Origin: Neptuniibacter halophilus
GTDB taxonomy: Bacteria > Pseudomonadota > Gammaproteobacteria > Pseudomonadales > Balneatricaceae
Assembly: GCF_030295765.1 (NCBI RefSeq)
Contig: NZ_AP027292.1
Location: forward strand, 1,116,001 to 1,180,000
Length of the DNA stretch: 64,000 nucleotides
Direction of reading: 5' to 3'
How positions within the stretch are numbered: the first letter of the stretch is position 1; every line of letters begins with the position of its first letter. The notes under the pieces are model-generated. The model worked only from the letters and a program-made list of their open reading frames with translations, had not been told where the DNA came from and searched no databases. Made by a program: the position numbers and the translations under genes. Of the stretch, positions 54,992 to 64,000 are shown piece by piece.

Positions 54992-57589
54992 CTATTCGCC
55001 ACCCGGGTAGCTTTCAGCCCACGCACGGAAGGCTTCTGCAGTTAAAGGTTCGCTGAAAAGGTATCCCTGAACCCGGTCACAGTTCATCTGCTCCAGAATC
55101 CTGAGCTGTTCAGGAGTCTCCACGCCTTCGGCTACCACGCGAAGATCAAGTCCTTTACTCATACTGATCGCCGCAGCCACCAACGAGCGATCCTCCGGGT
55201 CAGCTTCAATATCACGGACAAAGGTCCGGTCAATTTTCAGCACATCAAACGGATAGTTTTTCAGATTACTGAGGGAGGAGTAGCCGGTACCGAAATCATC
55301 CATCGCCAGCGCAATGCCGCGCTGCTTGAACTGCCCCAGAATATCCCGGGCCTCTTTCGGATTGCGGATCAGTAACCCCTCCGTCATCTCAAGTGTCAGG
55401 CAATGGGGTGGCAACTCAGATAACTGCAACGCCCGGTTAATAACATCAGGCAATCCCTCCTCCTGAATCTGCCGGGGCGATACATTAATCGCCAGATTCA
55501 GATCGGTCAGACCTGACTGCTGCCAGCGTGCAACCTGAGCACAGGCGTGTTCAATCACCCAGTTACCGATAGGGATGATCTGCCCGGTCTGCTCTGCGAT
55601 ACCGATAAACTGGTCTGGCATCACCTGACCCAGAATCTGGCTATTCCAGCGCAGCAGGGTTTCTACCCCCAGCAGGCGGCCACTGCGGGTTTCCACGATC
55701 GGTTGATAAAGCAGGTACAACTCGCCCCTTTCAAGAGCGTACTTAAGCTGATGCTCAAGCTCCATGCGTTTACGCAGATTCTCGTGAATCTCCTGATTAA
55801 AGAACCGATAGGTATTACGCCCGGCTTCCTTAGCCTGATACATTGCCAGATCGGCATTTCGCAGCAGGATAGGCCCATCCTCACCATCCTCCGGATAAGC
55901 CGCCAGCCCGATACTGGGAGTGATCTGCAGGCTGTGCCCGGATAGCTCAAAGGGTTCAGAAAAAGCCTGCTTGATTTTATCCAGCACCGGCTGAGCATCG
56001 ATCTGACTGCCCACGCCGTGGAGTATAATCAGAAATTCATCGCCTCCCAGACGGGCCACTACATCGGAGTCCCTGACGGATTTTTCAAGCCGCGCAGCGG
56101 CCATCACCAGAAGCTGATCACCGATATCATGGCCCAGGGTATCGTTTACGTTTTTGAAACCGTCCAGATCGATAAACATCACCACCAGATGGTCCTGATT
56201 GCGGCGCGCGCTGCGCACGCCCTGAGCCAGTCGCTCCATGCCCAGAGCCCGGTTTGGCAGATCCGTCAGCGGATCAAAACGCGCCTGATAGAACAGTTGC
56301 TGTGCCTGTTCACGCCGCTCCGAGATATCCTCCATCATCACCAGAAAGTGCGAGACCTCTCCCTGACCGTCACTCACCGGGGAAACATAGGCATGGGCCC
56401 AGTAATGCGCTCCGCCTTTACGTAATGAGCAGACCTCACCACGCCACTCACAGGCATCTTGCAACGCCCGGGTAAACCCCTCTAGCGCCTCGCTCTGGGT
56501 ACTTTCGAGCATAATTAGCTGATCGATGCCACGTCCGTTCAGCTCTGCCGTAAGGAAACCGGTCGCTTCCTCCACGGCTGCGTTGGCGTACTGAATATCT
56601 CCGTCTGCTCCCGTGATATAGATCCCCACCGGACTCTGCGATACGGCACGCGAAAACACTTTCAGATCCTGCTCCGCGCGTTTTCGTTCATTCACTTCAT
56701 CCATCAGATGCTGATTTGAACGATTCAGTTCCGCGGTACGCTCAGCCACACGTTGTTCCAACTGCTCTCGGGCACGATTCAACGCCGCCTGACGCGTGCT
56801 GACTTTTTGCTGCATCAGGTTAAAGGAGGCGGCTAACTCTGCCAGCTCCGCGCCCCCCACCAAATCAACCTGCTCGTAGGCCTCACCTTCTGCAATCCGG
56901 CTGAAAGCCCGCTGCAGGTATCGGATTCGCTGCCCCAGATAACGGGCAAACATCAACAGCAGCAACGCGCCTAACAAAAGTCCCGCCGCAGAGATCAGCA
57001 TAAAGTTATGCTGCTGACGCTCCAGCCCCTGCACACTCTTTTCGAAGGCGTCATCAGCCCCTTTACGGATCAGAGACGACAAACGATTCAGGTCTTTGCT
57101 CAGGGATTCAAACCGCGGCTGAGACTGATACAGGGAGATAAGCTCAGCCTCACGTTTATCATTTCGACTTTCAGCCCGCGCAATCTGGAGAAGGTTTTCA
57201 GCCAGTCGCGACCAGTTTTCACTCACTTTACGTACATAAAGTGCATGCTGTGGCGGCAACCGTTCTGAAAACTGCTGCCATTCCTGAGTAAAACTGACAA
57301 CCTGCCCCTCAAGCTGAGCAACCGTTGCTGATACGGCAAAGTAATCCGTGAGCTGACGCAGATTGACCTCTGTCATACGCAGACGGTAAAGGCTCGCCTG
57401 CAAGTCCCCTACTTCAGCCAGCGGACGCACCGTGGTTTCGCGCATCTCGACCTGCTGCTGCGTGGCTTTCTGAACAATGTCATTACCCAGAAACAGCAGC
57501 AGACTGACAAACACCACAATCAGCGCGAAGCCGATCATGAGCTGCCTCTGGATACTTAAACGCGTTCTTTTATTATTATTCTTACTCAC
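54992..57589 (-). CDS. Membrane HAMP-PAS-GGDEF-EAL protein
   Basis: The 865-residue protein has an N-terminal helix (about 12-32), a periplasmic four-helix-bundle type region (about 35-190), a second helix (about 193-213), HAMP, a coiled coil, PAS (SQSPVGIYITGADGDIQYANAA), a diguanylate cyclase domain with GGDEF and an RDSD I-site, and an EAL-family domain reading ETL with EMTEGLL and DDFGTGYSSLSNLK. Both domains look competent. It starts 15 bases after the binding-protein gene 57605-59083 on the same strand, so that protein probably supplies its input. Confidence 0.92.
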   Translation of the reverse strand: MSKNNNKRTRLSIQRQLMIGFALIVVFVSLLLFLGNDIVQKATQQQVEMRETTVRPLAEVGDLQASLYRLRMTEVNLRQLTDYFAVSATVAQLEGQVVSFTQEWQQFSERLPPQHALYVRKVSENWSRLAENLLQIARAESRNDKREAELISLYQSQPRFESLSKDLNRLSSLIRKGADDAFEKSVQGLERQQHNFMLISAAGLLLGALLLLMFARYLGQRIRYLQRAFSRIAEGEAYEQVDLVGGAELAELAASFNLMQQKVSTRQAALNRAREQLEQRVAERTAELNRSNQHLMDEVNERKRAEQDLKVFSRAVSQSPVGIYITGADGDIQYANAAVEEATGFLTAELNGRGIDQLIMLESTQSEALEGFTRALQDACEWRGEVCSLRKGGAHYWAHAYVSPVSDGQGEVSHFLVMMEDISERREQAQQLFYQARFDPLTDLPNRALGMERLAQGVRSARRNQDHLVVMFIDLDGFKNVNDTLGHDIGDQLLVMAAARLEKSVRDSDVVARLGGDEFLIILHGVGSQIDAQPVLDKIKQAFSEPFELSGHSLQITPSIGLAAYPEDGEDGPILLRNADLAMYQAKEAGRNTYRFFNQEIHENLRKRMELEHQLKYALERGELYLLYQPIVETRSGRLLGVETLLRWNSQILGQVMPDQFIGIAEQTGQIIPIGNWVIEHACAQVARWQQSGLTDLNLAINVSPRQIQEEGLPDVINRALQLSELPPHCLTLEMTEGLLIRNPKEARDILGQFKQRGIALAMDDFGTGYSSLSNLKNYPFDVLKIDRTFVRDIEADPEDRSLVAAAISMSKGLDLRVVAEGVETPEQLRILEQMNCDRVQGYLFSEPLTAEAFRAWAESYPGGE

Positions 57590-57604
57590 TCAAAGTCCGG
57601 GTCA

Positions 57605-59083
57605 TTACCGATCGCTGTCTTGATTAAACAATCTCTGTACCTGCTGCCAATAGCTGATCTGCTGTTCACGCCCGTAGCGTTCGGTGATCTGTTCCCAGGC
57701 GTGTGCCGTTGCCCGCATGGCCTCAGCAGCCGTAACTTCACCTGACGCCGCCCGATAGAGCTGACGATTCAGTGCCGCTATATACTCCTGGTCTCCGGGT
57801 AAACCCGTACCGGCAGGTACAATATAGGGCAATTCCGAGACCGCTGTTTCTAATACTTGAGTCCCATAAGTGGCTGCCAGCGCCTGCGAACGAAAATGCG
57901 AATACCGATAAGGATCTGCAAACCCGCCCTGTTCAGCCAAACTGCGTACAGAGATATCAGGATCAGTGATCCACTTAGCAAACAGATACGCCAGTGCTTT
58001 GTTTTCTGCCGTGGCCGGGATCACCAGATTGTTGCCATAAATCAGTGTACTGCGATGATTCAGTCCATGACTCAGCTCTACACCCGGCATGGGCACAGCA
58101 ATAAATCGCTCCTGCACTTTAGAATGAGGCAGGCTGAGTATTTTCGCCGCCGCCAACGTGCTGATAGTCGAATAACCATTACCATTCAGAAAAATAGGCA
58201 GGGTAAACGTATAGTTACTGGATTGGTTAAGAATTCCCGGTGGAGAATATTTCACTGTTGCCAGATAACTCTCCGTGGCAGCAATACCCGCCGGAGAGTT
58301 GATCAGCGGCTTCATCTGCTCATCAAACAGCATCTGTACCGGCTCAGACCGGGATGCATAGCGGGGCATCCAGAACATCCAGCCAGACGCTTCGTCCCGC
58401 TGCTCCACCGCGCCAAAGAAACCGTTATCGGGATCATGGAAAAATGCAACCTGACGCTCATACTCCTGCCATGTCTGCGGCACGGCAAGTGCCTGACCGA
58501 ACTGTTCGGCATAGCGTTTACGGTTTGCAGCATCCTCCAGCAGATCCTTGCGCAGGTAAAGCAGCGCCATATCCCCATCCGCCGCAATAGCTACCCGGTG
58601 ACCGGCAAAACGGGTTTGCTGCTCTGCCAGAATCAGATCCTGATCCGCCTCCTGACCGGCAAACCCAAAGCGCTGCCGATAAGGCTCAAGGTCAATGATC
58701 AGCCCCTGATGATACAGATCTGCATATTCCCTGTTGCGCGAAATGGTCAGGTCGACCTGACGGGCGTCGCGAATGAACTCCAGCGAGGGCTTCTGCGGCA
58801 TAACGTTCACATCCAGCAGAATGCCGGTACGCGCTTCCCATTCACTTTTCAGCTCATTATTCCGCCCCAGGAAGTTCACCATATTGCCCTGCTTAGCCAC
58901 CAGGCGAATCACTGCGCCCGAATCCACCTCGCCAATACTGATCAAACGCTCAACTTCCTTAACAGCTTGTTCAGCCTGCTCACCGGCCAGACTCAAGGGG
59001 GCACCGGCCACCGCTACCAAAGACAAACCCAGCGCCAGGCTGCGCCTTAAAATAAGGGCACTGCGCTTTAATAACCGTTCCAT
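57605..59083 (-). CDS. Family 1 extracellular solute-binding protein, sensor partner
   Basis: The 492-residue protein has a basic N-terminus, a signal peptide (about 1-33, cut near LSLAGEQ) and a family 1 binding fold with a long sugar-type central region (SEWEARTGILLDVNVMPQKPSLEFI, DLTISRNREYADLYHQGLIIDLEPY). No transporter genes are near; the GGDEF-EAL gene follows by 15 bases. I infer a sensory role, like PgtC with PgtB. The ligand is unknown, perhaps an oligosaccharide from the fold. Confidence 0.82.
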   Translation of the reverse strand: MERLLKRSALILRRSLALGLSLVAVAGAPLSLAGEQAEQAVKEVERLISIGEVDSGAVIRLVAKQGNMVNFLGRNNELKSEWEARTGILLDVNVMPQKPSLEFIRDARQVDLTISRNREYADLYHQGLIIDLEPYRQRFGFAGQEADQDLILAEQQTRFAGHRVAIAADGDMALLYLRKDLLEDAANRKRYAEQFGQALAVPQTWQEYERQVAFFHDPDNGFFGAVEQRDEASGWMFWMPRYASRSEPVQMLFDEQMKPLINSPAGIAATESYLATVKYSPPGILNQSSNYTFTLPIFLNGNGYSTISTLAAAKILSLPHSKVQERFIAVPMPGVELSHGLNHRSTLIYGNNLVIPATAENKALAYLFAKWITDPDISVRSLAEQGGFADPYRYSHFRSQALAATYGTQVLETAVSELPYIVPAGTGLPGDQEYIAALNRQLYRAASGEVTAAEAMRATAHAWEQITERYGREQQISYWQQVQRLFNQDSDR

Positions 59084-59469
59084 AAGCTATGAACTAACCT
59101 CTATGTTCAATTACAGCATATATAAAGTTATCATATATGGCATTTAAACGCTGAAGGCGGTGCGAGAAAAACGCGACCCGGTTTTAAACGCAGCCAACTG
59201 CCGATGGGCAAAGGCAATGCCCGTAAAACTGTCCACAAAACCCGCCGCTCTGGTACAAAGCCCGGAATACGGGCTTTGTGACACGCACCGGCACCGCCAT
59301 ACGAGCCCCGACAATGACCTGGATTCTGGAAAATAATGGTTTTATTCTTGAAGCTATCGTCATGGCGGCAGTTATTATTTATGTAGGTCGCAAAATCTGA
59401 CAGGCTGTCACTTGTATTAAACAGTAGCATCAGACAGCCAGGCCGGCATTCTGAAAAAGAGAACACTAT
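59084..59469. other. Divergent spacer before the TonB receptor gene
   Basis: This 386-bp stretch has no supported gene. A perfect 10-bp hairpin ACAAAGCCCG/CGGGCTTTGT lies at about 59252-59276, and GGGCA/TGCCC (around AAGGCAA) lies near 59197-59213. I searched by eye for a cobalamin or other TonB-linked riboswitch and did not find convincing box motifs. A 111-codon minus frame covering it is probably spurious. Confidence 0.55.
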
Positions 59470-61521
59470 ATGCGCTGGACCCCACTGAGAACATTAACCT
59501 GCTTCTATTCTCTGATTGGAGCTTGCCTGCCTCTATCCGCCAACGCCGCGGACACTGCCGGGATCGAATCCGGCTTTACCGAAGAAGATATTTTTATCGA
59601 TATTCCTCAGGTTTTCTCCGTTACCCGGCAAACCCAGAAGCTCACCGAAGTACCCGCAGCAACCACCATCCTCTCACAGAGCGAGATTCAGGCGTCCGGC
59701 GCAAGGCGCATCCCCGACCTGTTGCGTCTGGTACCCGGCATGCATAGCTACTCCGTCACCACCAACCGGGCGACTGCCAGCTATCACGGCATGTCTGACG
59801 ACCACCCGGGACGTATGGAGGTGATGCTGAACGGACACTCTGTCTATCTGCCATTGCTTTCAACCGTTGCCTGGGAAACCATCGGTCTGAGCGTCGAAGA
59901 CATCGATTATATTGAAGTGGTGCGCGGCTCCAATGCCCCGGCCTATGGCTCCAATGCATTTCTCGGGGCGATCAACATCGTCACTAAGAATCCACTGACG
60001 GAATCCGGCACCAAACTCATAGCCACCGGCGGCTCACTGCATACACAGGAATATTTTGCCTCTCACAGTGAATCACTGAACAGCCTCTCCTACCGACTCT
60101 CTGCCAACTACAATGAAAATGACGGCGCCGATACTTACAATGACAGCGCGCACAACAGCGCCATCAATCTGAGCGGTACCTATACCCCAACCGTCACCGA
60201 CACAGTGGATTTCAACTTCGGTTTCAGCCGCGGCTCGGTTGAGCTCGGTCAGGCCGATGATCTGGACAATAATTTCACCCCGCGTAAGCACGATGCCAAT
60301 TATCAGCACATCCGCTGGAACCGGGTTTTAGACAAAAACAACGACCTTAAAGTCAGCTTCACCCACAACTATCTTGATCTGGAAGAGGTGTTTACCAGCG
60401 CTGCCGATGCACTGGTATTTTTCGGTGAAAACCCTGCCTTCGCCGGTTTCCTTGCCCCAATACAGCCTCTGGGAACAGAACACGGCACAATGAACCTCTA
60501 CGATATTGAGGCGGAACACAATCTGCGCATTAACCCAACACTGAGTGCAGTATGGGGCGTAGGCTACCGTTTTGAAGAGGCAGAAAGTGCCACCCTGCTG
60601 CAAAATCAGGGAGAGGTCACTGAGGAAAAGTGGCGCCTGTTCGGCAACCTGCAATGGAAGCCTACTGCCGCCACTACTGTGAATGCCGGCGGCCTGTTTG
60701 AGAGCACCTCAATCTCTGAAAACCACTTTTCTCCGCGTCTGGCGGTTAACTACAACCTTTCTCAGAGCTCCGCCCTGCGTGCTTCTGCGACTCTGGCGTA
60801 CCGTACCCCCTCCCTGCTGGCGAAAAACAGCGCCTCCGGCTACCTGGGAAGCGTGGCTTCCGGTTACGAATATTTCGATCTGATCACCACGCCCAATTAT
60901 GATCTGGATCCGGAGAAGCTGACCTCTTATGAGCTGGGCTTCTTCAAGCAGTGGCCAAAGAGCAACAGCCATCTGGATATTCGTGTATTCACGGAGCACA
61001 TATCTAACGGCGTTAACAGCTACTACTTTGCCGATAATGGTAATGACTATGACTTGCTCAACGATGGTTTCCGGATCAGCGACAACATCGCAACCTGGCG
61101 AAATATGGGCGCGGAGTTCCAGTTCAAATACCAGCCCGTCAGACATTTTTATGTTTTGACCAACTACAGCTATCTCAATCAGAAAGGTCAGCGTGACCGT
61201 GGCTCCAGAGGTATAGATACTCTGGATGAGCGAACCCCGCTGCACACCGCATCCATGCTGATGCGCTGGGATGTAAATGAACAACTCTGGATGGGACTTA
61301 GCCAATACTATATGACCGATGTAAACTGGCTGGAGGGTGGTCAGCGTGATGAATTCCATCGCACCGATTTCAACATCAGCAAGACTTTCAAATTGAAAGG
61401 AGCCAGTGAACTGAGTACGCGTTTAATTGTGGAGAATCTGTTTAACGATGCTTATTCCGAGTTTTATGAACACAACCTCTACGACAGAAGAGCGTACCTG
61501 CAGTTTCAGTTAAGCCTCTGA
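59470..61521 (+). CDS. TonB-dependent outer-membrane receptor
   Basis: The 683-residue protein has a signal peptide (about 1-27, ending SANAAD), a plug domain (EVPAATTILSQSEIQASGARRIPDLLRLVPGMH, then VEVMLNGHSVY and IEVVRGSNAPAYGSNAFLGAINIVTK) and a beta-barrel with a typical C-terminal strand (YLQFQLSL). The substrate is unknown; Gly/Asn-rich barrel loops do not point to one. It is followed 30 bases later by the periplasmic protein gene and then a kinase, so it may be linked to a sensing chain. Confidence 0.92.
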   Translation: MRWTPLRTLTCFYSLIGACLPLSANAADTAGIESGFTEEDIFIDIPQVFSVTRQTQKLTEVPAATTILSQSEIQASGARRIPDLLRLVPGMHSYSVTTNRATASYHGMSDDHPGRMEVMLNGHSVYLPLLSTVAWETIGLSVEDIDYIEVVRGSNAPAYGSNAFLGAINIVTKNPLTESGTKLIATGGSLHTQEYFASHSESLNSLSYRLSANYNENDGADTYNDSAHNSAINLSGTYTPTVTDTVDFNFGFSRGSVELGQADDLDNNFTPRKHDANYQHIRWNRVLDKNNDLKVSFTHNYLDLEEVFTSAADALVFFGENPAFAGFLAPIQPLGTEHGTMNLYDIEAEHNLRINPTLSAVWGVGYRFEEAESATLLQNQGEVTEEKWRLFGNLQWKPTAATTVNAGGLFESTSISENHFSPRLAVNYNLSQSSALRASATLAYRTPSLLAKNSASGYLGSVASGYEYFDLITTPNYDLDPEKLTSYELGFFKQWPKSNSHLDIRVFTEHISNGVNSYYFADNGNDYDLLNDGFRISDNIATWRNMGAEFQFKYQPVRHFYVLTNYSYLNQKGQRDRGSRGIDTLDERTPLHTASMLMRWDVNEQLWMGLSQYYMTDVNWLEGGQRDEFHRTDFNISKTFKLKGASELSTRLIVENLFNDAYSEFYEHNLYDRRAYLQFQLSL

Positions 61522-61551
61522 TCTGCTGAGTACTACAAGGATTGTAGAGAA

Positions 61552-62505
61552 GTGCCGGATACACGATCACGACAAATCGAAACTCTGACCAGGCTGTTAC
61601 GACCGCTGGGGCTTGCCCTCGGGCTGATGTTATGTGCTGCGCAGTCGATGGCAGACAGCCTGATCGTACTCAGCCGGGATCTCGACAGCTACCGGCAGGT
61701 CGCCCAAAGCATCACCGCCGAACTGGATACCCCGAGCCGGACCATCACCCTGAGTGAAATGGAACAGGCGCAATTCCGGGCCGGCACTTACCAGCAGGTC
61801 ATTGCCGTGGGAAGCCTTGCCGGCGAAACCCTGTTGACCCAATTGCCTGATCAACAGGACCTGTTTATCAGCTTTATCCCGCAACAGACCTACAGCAACC
61901 TGCTGCAGAAACATGAAAACCACCCCCGGGTCCGTGCGGGCAGAGTCACCGCGGTGTTCCTTGATCAACCCTATTCACGGCAACTGGCACTGGCCCGGCT
62001 GATCAAACCTGATGCGACCCAACTGGCTACGGCCTTGGGCCCCCACTCCAGCGAGAACCTGAAAACACTGCAACGCGCGGCGGATGCTGAGAATTTTATC
62101 CTCAGTTATGAAACCCTGCAGGAGACGGACAACCCGATTCTTAAGCTGCAGCCTCTGATCAGAAACGCAGACCTGTTTCTGGCATTACCGGATAAATCGG
62201 TGTTCAACCGTACTACCGCGAAATGGATACTCTATATCTCATTCCGCCAGCGAATTCCTCTGATCGGTTTTTCCAGAAAGTATGTTGAAGCCGGAGCGCT
62301 GGCCAGTGTGTATTCCACACCGGCGCAGATAGGCAAGCAAACCGCAGAAAGCATTCTGGAGAGATCCCGCTCAGGAGATCTCAGCCCGCCACAATACCCT
62401 AAGCATTTTTCAGTTGCCGTTAACAAAACCGCAGCACACTCACTGCGGGTCGATATCGCTTCAGAAGAGGAACTGACAGAAAAGCTTCGGGAGCGTGAAC
62501 GATGA
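61552..62505 (+). CDS. ABC_sub_bind-type periplasmic protein
   Basis: The 317-residue protein starts at a GTG and has a long basic N-terminal leader then a hydrophobic signal segment (LGLALGLMLCAAQSMA). The rest resembles the ABC_sub_bind family (PF04392 type), with DLFISFIPQQTY, PYSRQLALARLIKPD and LFLALPDKSVFNR. It lacks transporter partners. Its stop overlaps the start of the next kinase gene (ATGA), so it is a likely periplasmic input for it. The exact start is uncertain: the ribosome site is weak. Confidence 0.75.
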   Translation: MPDTRSRQIETLTRLLRPLGLALGLMLCAAQSMADSLIVLSRDLDSYRQVAQSITAELDTPSRTITLSEMEQAQFRAGTYQQVIAVGSLAGETLLTQLPDQQDLFISFIPQQTYSNLLQKHENHPRVRAGRVTAVFLDQPYSRQLALARLIKPDATQLATALGPHSSENLKTLQRAADAENFILSYETLQETDNPILKLQPLIRNADLFLALPDKSVFNRTTAKWILYISFRQRIPLIGFSRKYVEAGALASVYSTPAQIGKQTAESILERSRSGDLSPPQYPKHFSVAVNKTAAHSLRVDIASEEELTEKLRERER

Positions 62506-64000
62506 GCCGCCTGACCCTGGGGATTCGCCAGCGCGTCCTGCTCATCACTCTGATTCCGCTGAGCATGATCACCCTGCTACTGGGCAGTTACTTTATCAGC
62601 ACGCGACTGGATGACGCCCATAGCGCATTGATTGAAAAGGGCCAGAACATGACCCGCATGATGGCTACTTCTGCGGAATTCGGCATGCTGGCGGGCAACC
62701 GTGACATACTTCATGGCCTGATCCGCTCAGCCACTAAAAATGATGAGGTCGATGATGTTGTTTTCCTGTCACCCTCCTTTGATGTGATCGTCCGGGGTAA
62801 CCCGATGGCTCCGAAACTGGACAAAAACGCAGGCTACCCACTGCACGAAAATGATCAGGTTCTGTTCCTTCACCCGGTGATCGCGACCGGTCTGGATATA
62901 CTCGATATACCCGATCTCAACAGTCAGGAGCAGGAACCGGAATTTATCGGCTGGGTGGTGATCGTACTCTCGGAGAAACCCACAAAGGAGCGGCAGTCAG
63001 AAATTCTGACCAAAGGAATATTGCTGGCGTTCATCGGTCTGCTCGGCACTTTTCTTCTGGCCTCACGCTTCGGCCAGCGGATTACCAACCCGATTCTGGG
63101 CCTGACCCATGTCGTCGAAATGTTACAGCAGGGACATCTTGAAACCCGTGCCAGCCTCTCCAGCACTGGCGAACTTCGCTCGCTGGCTCAGGGCGTTAAC
63201 CGACTCGCACAACGGGTACAGGAATCAAACCAGACGCTGGAAAGCCGGGTTGATAAAGCCACAAAACGGTTGCGGGCCACTCTGGTCCATCTGGAAAAAC
63301 AGAATCAGGCTTTGGTAAAAGCCCGGCGCCGGGCAGATAGCGCCAATCTGGCAAAAGATGAATTCCTTGCCAGAATGAGTCACGAACTTCGCACACCTCT
63401 GACCTCAGTCTCAGGCTTTGCCCGACTGCTCGATCAGACCGATCTTCAAGCGGAACAGAAAGAGTACACCCGGATTATCAACCTGACGTCGGGCCTGCTC
63501 CTGTCGATCATCGACGATATTCTCGACTACTCCAAACTGGAATCTAATGCGATTGAGCTGGAAGAGATCCCGTTTGAACTGGAAAGCTGCGTGCTCGATG
63601 TACTGGAGATGCAGACCGCCACAGCCCACGAGAAAGGCCTGGAACTGATTCCGGTTATAGACCCTGACACCCCCACCTTTATCGTCGGAGACCCGGTTCG
63701 GTTACGGCAGATTCTGACCAATCTGGTCAGCAACGCGGTGAAATTCACCAAACAGGGGCATGTTTGTATCCGCGTCAGTTCGAACAATATCGCCGCCTCC
63801 GAATGCCGGTTAAGCATTGTGGTTGAAGATACCGGCATCGGCATTCCAGAGGCACAGGCCAACCACCTGTTTAAAGCCTTCAGTCAGGCGGATACAACCA
63901 TTACCCGCAAATACGGTGGCTCAGGACTGGGGCTGGTCATTGCCAAACGCCTGACCGAACTGATGGCAGGCAGCATAGAACTCGAAAGCGAAGAGGGACG
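62502..64000 (+). CDS. BarA-like sensor histidine kinase, 3'-truncated by the window
   Basis: The first 499 codons of a membrane kinase. A helix at about 10-28, a periplasmic region (about 30-165), a second helix (about 170-190), HAMP (RITNPILGLTHVV), coiled coil, HisKA (ARMSHELRTPLTSVSGF), ATPase (NLVSNAVKFTKQG, GSGLGLVIAKRL) are in view. By BarA homology a receiver and an HPt domain probably follow outside the window. The ATG overlaps the stop of the periplasmic protein gene by four bases, which supports a partner relation. Confidence 0.9.
   Translation, partial: MSRLTLGIRQRVLLITLIPLSMITLLLGSYFISTRLDDAHSALIEKGQNMTRMMATSAEFGMLAGNRDILHGLIRSATKNDEVDDVVFLSPSFDVIVRGNPMAPKLDKNAGYPLHENDQVLFLHPVIATGLDILDIPDLNSQEQEPEFIGWVVIVLSEKPTKERQSEILTKGILLAFIGLLGTFLLASRFGQRITNPILGLTHVVEMLQQGHLETRASLSSTGELRSLAQGVNRLAQRVQESNQTLESRVDKATKRLRATLVHLEKQNQALVKARRRADSANLAKDEFLARMSHELRTPLTSVSGFARLLDQTDLQAEQKEYTRIINLTSGLLLSIIDDILDYSKLESNAIELEEIPFELESCVLDVLEMQTATAHEKGLELIPVIDPDTPTFIVGDPVRLRQILTNLVSNAVKFTKQGHVCIRVSSNNIAASECRLSIVVEDTGIGIPEAQANHLFKAFSQADTTITRKYGGSGLGLVIAKRLTELMAGSIELESEEG

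Noticed and set aside
59131..59466. A 111-codon minus frame between the binding-protein and TonB genes
   Set aside because: No ribosome site, no domain, and it overlaps two hairpins and the likely TonB promoter region.
59084..59469. Cobalamin or TPP riboswitch before the TonB receptor
   Set aside because: By eye I could not find the conserved boxes; only simple hairpins are present.

Overview
The window is 64 kb of chromosome from what looks like a marine gammaproteobacterium of the Oceanospirillales type (Amphritea, Neptuniibacter or Marinobacterium would fit; this is inferred from gene content and protein style, not a database match). It is moderately GC-rich and densely coded. It carries an intact queA-tgt-yajC-secD-secF run, no phage or insertion-sequence genes and no CRISPR array, but many signal-transduction proteins.

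Layout. 1-4555 (minus strand): queuosine and Sec-translocon genes queA, tgt, yajC, secD and the first codons of secF. 4648-5482: a tRNA-Leu(CAA) with a strong promoter and terminator, followed by four tandem 165-bp units that keep conserved hairpins. 5629-10787: trhO, an MscS-type channel, a PsiE-like and a MarC-like membrane protein, and a BenE-type transporter divergent from a SutR-like HTH/cupin regulator. 11509-23477: a coherent block in which a PgtC/PgtB/PgtA sensory system (sigma-54 activator) sits between two matching activator-site plus sigma-54-promoter pairs. One pair precedes a histidine phosphatase gene, the other an ABC transporter plus pyruvate kinase operon. I read it as an uptake and catabolism unit for phosphoglycerate-type three-carbon phosphates.

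23576-29316: a hybrid kinase and a periplasmic binding protein paired with a GGDEF-EAL protein. 29632-30489: a cold-shock gene with a long leader and a small unknown ORF. 30560-36945: a Cus-type copper/silver RND efflux operon (cusA, cusB, cusC-like) with a small His/Cys-rich membrane protein. 37053-40451: a three-gene operon of a glutathione-synthetase-like ATP-grasp ligase, a fused N-formylglutamate-amidohydrolase/QEGLA (DUF1704, MATCAP-like) metallopeptidase and a 77-residue charged protein ending in acidic and aromatic residues. This is the best candidate for an undescribed system.

40975-48164: a three-gene phosphorelay joining one hybrid kinase to a receiver-EAL and a receiver-GGDEF protein. 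48173-49645: manC-type GDP-mannose synthesis. 49799-54647: a polyamine (Puu) catabolic cluster. 54992-59083: a second binding protein/GGDEF-EAL pair. 59470-64000: a TonB-dependent receptor, an ABC_sub_bind-type periplasmic protein and a BarA-like kinase that runs off the right edge.

Two themes recur. First, four times in this window a periplasmic solute-binding protein gene lies directly upstream of, and touching or nearly touching, a membrane signalling gene (PgtC/PgtB; 28345/25502; 57605/54992; 61552/62502), which suggests binding proteins used as sensors. Second, c-di-GMP enzymes are abundant, with four GGDEF and/or EAL proteins. All functions are read from sequence motifs and recalled family features; no searches were run.
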